Source: Apostichopus japonicus (Eukaryota > Echinodermata > Holothuroidea > Aspidochirotida > Stichopodidae). Taken from it: a DNA stretch of 64,000 nt. A program made the position numbers and the translations under genes. Positions 63,501-64,000 of the stretch are shown here, in pieces (position 1 is the first letter of the stretch; each line of letters opens with the position of its first letter). The notes under the pieces were generated by a model, which was not told the origin of the DNA, made no database searches, and was given only the letters and a program-made list of their open reading frames with translations. The stretch spans positions 18,130,577-18,194,576 of the forward strand of contig NC_092582.1 of NCBI RefSeq assembly GCF_037975245.1, written 5' to 3'.

Positions 63501-64000
63501 TGTATTCAGTTTCAGCTTTGATTAATTATGAAGTTATTTACATTTTACAACATTGCGGTCAGTTACTGCATGGCGACAAAAACATTTCCATTAAATTAAT
63601 GTGTACTCTGCATTAAGTATAGAACACTATATGCATATATTGTAACAATTAGTTTGACATAATATTACTAATGATATGAAGAAGATTTTTTTATCTTAAT
63701 ATTTTATTATTTGTAGGTATAGTTGGTATAATAAAAATTGGCTCACTTGCTTTGAATTTTTTTTTCTACAGTGAGCACTCGTTGGTAGATATGTTTATTT
63801 GACAAATTTTAAAATCAAAGAGTGAGAAAAAGTTTTGAATTTCATTTACACTATTATAGAAAAGCATCTGGATGACAACATTTCTAGGATGTAAATTTGT
63901 TTATAGAATATATATATATTAAAAAAAAAAAAATTCATATGAGTTTTGAGAAATGATTAATTTTCAACATTCCCATCGTGCAGGTTGATCAGATAAGGAA
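48493..64000 (+). CDS. Gene B: HELZ2-like protein, N-terminal half (zinc fingers and helicase 1), cut by the window end
   Basis: Start ATG at 48493 (AAG before, G after: good context). Coding exons are 48493-48551, 50399-50435, 50751-50963, 51508-51544, 51989-52152, 52524-52706, 53499-55479, 56203-56509, 57630-57837, 58051-58182, 58741-59249, 59440-59865, 60293-60523, 61021-61232, 61664-61872, 62454-62732, 63257-63355 and 63984 onward. The first 17 sum to 5286 nt (1762 codons) with phases consistent throughout. Order is a helical N-terminus, Pro/Gln-rich linker, three zinc modules, a C2H2 finger, a fourth CCCH finger, and SF1 helicase 1 (Walker A, DEAG, motif III, motif IV). This is the HELZ/HELZ2 N-terminal layout. 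The rest, by analogy with gene A, should carry RNB and helicase 2 beyond the window. Confidence 0.87.
48740..49445 (-). repeat. Dispersed repeat, intact inverse copy, in gene B intron 1
   Basis: The reverse complement matches 37960-38198 plus 39345-39830. The shared text includes GCCTCGACAAAT, ATTTGGCGACC, CAAGCAACAGGATTCTTG and AAGACAAGATAAAT (as inverse). Confidence 0.8.
49830..50300 (+). repeat. GGTCATTTGGGGTCACC tandem repeat in gene B intron 1
   Basis: Three to four imperfect units of roughly 110-140 bp. Each has GGTCAAATTGTGAAAACC, ATATCTCAAGAAG-GAAGCTTGGGCAGA and TCATATTTAATGTG. Confidence 0.8.
50399..50435 (+). CDS. Gene B exon 2
   Basis: A 37-nt micro-exon ([12 protein letters not shown]) between TTTCAG and GTAAGT. 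It completes the codon left open at 48551 and returns to phase 0. It is too short for function by itself; the frame fit on both sides supports it. Confidence 0.7.
50751..50963 (+). CDS. Gene B exon 3: helical (TPR-like) N-terminus
   Basis: A 213-nt exon encoding [18 protein letters not shown], then [21 protein letters not shown] and a further charged helix. Paired amphipathic helices suggest a TPR-like protein-binding segment, as at the N-terminus of HELZ. That assignment is inferred from pattern only. Confidence 0.75.
51508..51544 (+). CDS. Gene B exon 4
   Basis: A 37-nt exon ([12 protein letters not shown]) between CTACAG and GTAATG. It ends in phase 1 and is completed by the next exon, continuing the helical region. 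Confidence 0.65.
51989..52152 (+). CDS. Gene B exon 5: charged helical segment
   Basis: A 164-nt exon ([20 protein letters not shown]...) ending HRLN at GTGAGT. It is rich in K, E, R and Q, and predicted helical or coiled-coil. In phase with both neighbours. Confidence 0.75.
52524..52706 (+). CDS. Gene B exon 6: charged helical segment
   Basis: A 183-nt exon, phase 0 at both ends ([20 protein letters not shown]...). It encodes 61 mostly helical, acidic and lysine-rich residues. No named domain is recognised. Confidence 0.75.
52829..52895. repeat. (TATG)n/(TA)n microsatellite in a gene B intron
   Basis: Alternating GTATGTAT and TATATA runs. Confidence 0.9.
53499..55479 (+). CDS. Gene B large exon: Pro/Gln linker and three CxxC..C..H + CCCH zinc modules
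   Basis: A 1981-nt exon. It starts [15 protein letters not shown], then a Pro/Gln/His linker with two copies of a 41-residue repeat (53700-53945). Three modules follow, each a CxxC...C...H cluster and then a CCCH finger: [10 protein letters not shown]...CFYAH (about 54220-54285), [10 protein letters not shown]...CSFAH (about 54900-54960), and CRHGSTC...CMFCH (about 55372-55432). Each finger is followed by an acidic helix with a conserved tryptophan ([22 protein letters not shown]). CCCH fingers usually bind RNA. A Lys/Pro-rich spacer (54400-54680) separates modules 1 and 2. Confidence 0.92.
53700..53945 (+). repeat. 123-bp coding tandem repeat in gene B
   Basis: Two units of 41 codons, almost identical in DNA (53700-53822 and 53823-53945). 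They encode Pro/Gln/Thr-rich sequence with [18 protein letters not shown] in both. In-frame, so the protein stays open. Confidence 0.95.
56203..56509 (+). CDS. Gene B exon: C2H2 (U1/JAZ-type) zinc finger
   Basis: A 307-nt exon with a Ser/Gly-rich lead and [19 protein letters not shown] followed by H five residues after: C-x2-C-x12-H-x5-H, the spacing of dsRNA-type or U1-type fingers. It ends YKICKL, whose C starts the next CCCH finger. Confidence 0.88.
57630..57837 (+). CDS. Gene B exon: fourth CCCH zinc finger
   Basis: A 208-nt exon completing a CCCH finger: C from the previous exon, then [19 protein letters not shown] (C-x7-C-x11-C-x3-H). It is followed by the acidic helix [14 protein letters not shown] like the other modules, and ends QKETV at GTAAGG. 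Confidence 0.87.
58051..58182 (+). CDS. Gene B exon before helicase 1
   Basis: A 132-nt exon, phase 0 at both ends ([20 protein letters not shown]...), encoding alternating beta strands. It probably begins the beta-rich domain preceding the helicase core in HELZ-family proteins. Confidence 0.78.
58741..59249 (+). CDS. Gene B exon: beta-rich domain before helicase 1
   Basis: A 509-nt exon ([20 protein letters not shown]...). It includes [23 protein letters not shown], which resembles the beta-barrel-like segment found between zinc fingers and helicase 1 in HELZ ('F-x-S-x-x-x-G-x-F-x-QW-x-x-FDFG'). It ends with a charged helix ([11 protein letters not shown]). Confidence 0.88.
59440..59865 (+). 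CDS. Gene B exon: region upstream of the Walker A motif
   Basis: A 426-nt exon ([20 protein letters not shown]...) ending [11 protein letters not shown]. It is beta-rich and corresponds to the 1B-like region before the P-loop. Phases join 59249 and 60293 correctly. Confidence 0.88.
60293..60523 (+). CDS. Gene B exon: helicase 1, Q motif, Walker A, motif Ia
   Basis: A 231-nt exon with [12 protein letters not shown] (Q-motif area), [16 protein letters not shown] (Walker A, GPFGTGKT) and ILVCTHSNR (motif Ia, usually 'SN-x-A-AD', continued by SAADW in the next exon). The lysine and threonine needed for ATP binding are present. Confidence 0.92.
61021..61232 (+). CDS. Gene B exon: helicase 1 after motif Ia
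   Basis: A 212-nt exon starting [16 protein letters not shown], then RKLLRVYA and [13 protein letters not shown]. It corresponds to the 'SN-x-AAD-x-Y' and 'LLRV' elements of HELZ-type helicases. Ends in phase 1 at GTAGCT. Confidence 0.87.
61664..61872 (+). CDS. Gene B exon: helicase 1, motifs II (DEAG) and III
   Basis: A 209-nt exon with [26 protein letters not shown] (motif II) and [13 protein letters not shown] (motif III). All key acidic and glutamine residues are in place. Confidence 0.92.
62454..62732 (+). CDS. Gene B exon: helicase 1, motif IV
   Basis: A 279-nt exon with TYNYRM (motif IV). It is the paralogue of gene A 540-818, and is adjoined by equally similar introns. Confidence 0.9.
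62892..63172 (+). repeat. 19-bp minisatellite in the paralogous gene B intron
   Basis: About 15 units of TAGTCAGTTACTGCTGGAC with variants (TGTTATTACTGGACTAG). Uninterrupted here, which gives the state before insertion for gene A. Confidence 0.93.
63257..63355 (+). CDS. Gene B exon: helicase 1, segment before motif V
   Basis: A 99-nt exon ([15 protein letters not shown]...LTPYRLQ), the paralogue of 4697-4795. Confidence 0.9.
63984..64000 (+). CDS. Gene B exon, start only, cut by the window
   Basis: The acceptor CGTGCAG is followed by VDQIR, identical to the start of gene A exon 5551. The rest is beyond the window. Confidence 0.82.

Overview
This is AT-rich, intron-rich eukaryotic DNA full of repeats. 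Genes are split into many short exons with GT/AG junctions, and there are DNA-transposon remnants, microsatellites and tandem repeats throughout. The gene family and repeat style suggest a marine invertebrate, perhaps an echinoderm such as a sea cucumber. That placement is an inference and is not proven by the sequence. There are no prokaryotic operons, rRNA genes or CRISPR arrays, and I found no tRNA gene. Two large genes on the + strand lie head to tail and belong to one family: HELZ2-like proteins (helicase with zinc finger 2), which combine CCCH zinc fingers, two superfamily 1 (UPF1-like) helicases and an RNB (RNase II/R) exonuclease domain between the helicases. Gene A (540-19941) enters from the left. 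The window holds its last 14 coding exons: the end of helicase 1, one 4.4-kb exon with the RNB domain, and a complete helicase 2. Their lengths sum to 6558 nt, exactly 2186 codons including the stop. Gene B (48493-64000) starts in the window and runs off the right edge. It shows the other half of the architecture: a helical N-terminus, three zinc-finger modules, a C2H2 finger, a fourth CCCH finger, and helicase 1 through motif IV and beyond. The 17 exons that end inside the window sum to 5286 nt, exactly 1762 codons. Positions 1 to about 5600 (gene A) and about 61920 to 64000 (gene B) are homologous in introns as well as exons, so the locus is a recent tandem duplication. By family knowledge these proteins act in RNA metabolism and, in vertebrates, in interferon-linked antiviral responses; a role in this organism is not shown. 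After the duplication the copies diverged by insertion. One gene A intron gained about 3.3 kb, including a clean 1739-bp hAT-type element (1444-3182) with 17-bp perfect terminal inverted repeats and an 8-bp target-site duplication, nested in an older insertion. The last exon of gene A with its 3' flank is tandemly duplicated (396-bp period) almost without change. Between the genes, 20.6-48.4 kb holds no convincing conserved gene. It contains AT microsatellites, decayed direct repeats, a TA-flanked inverted-repeat element (about 27.0-27.6 kb), a hAT-like MITE (43.4-43.7 kb), hairpin repeats (34.7 and 36.0 kb), and an inverted pair of repeats (38.0-39.8 and 48.7-49.4 kb), one copy of which is split by a further insertion. 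A possible unidentified two-exon coding fragment lies at 30601-31244.
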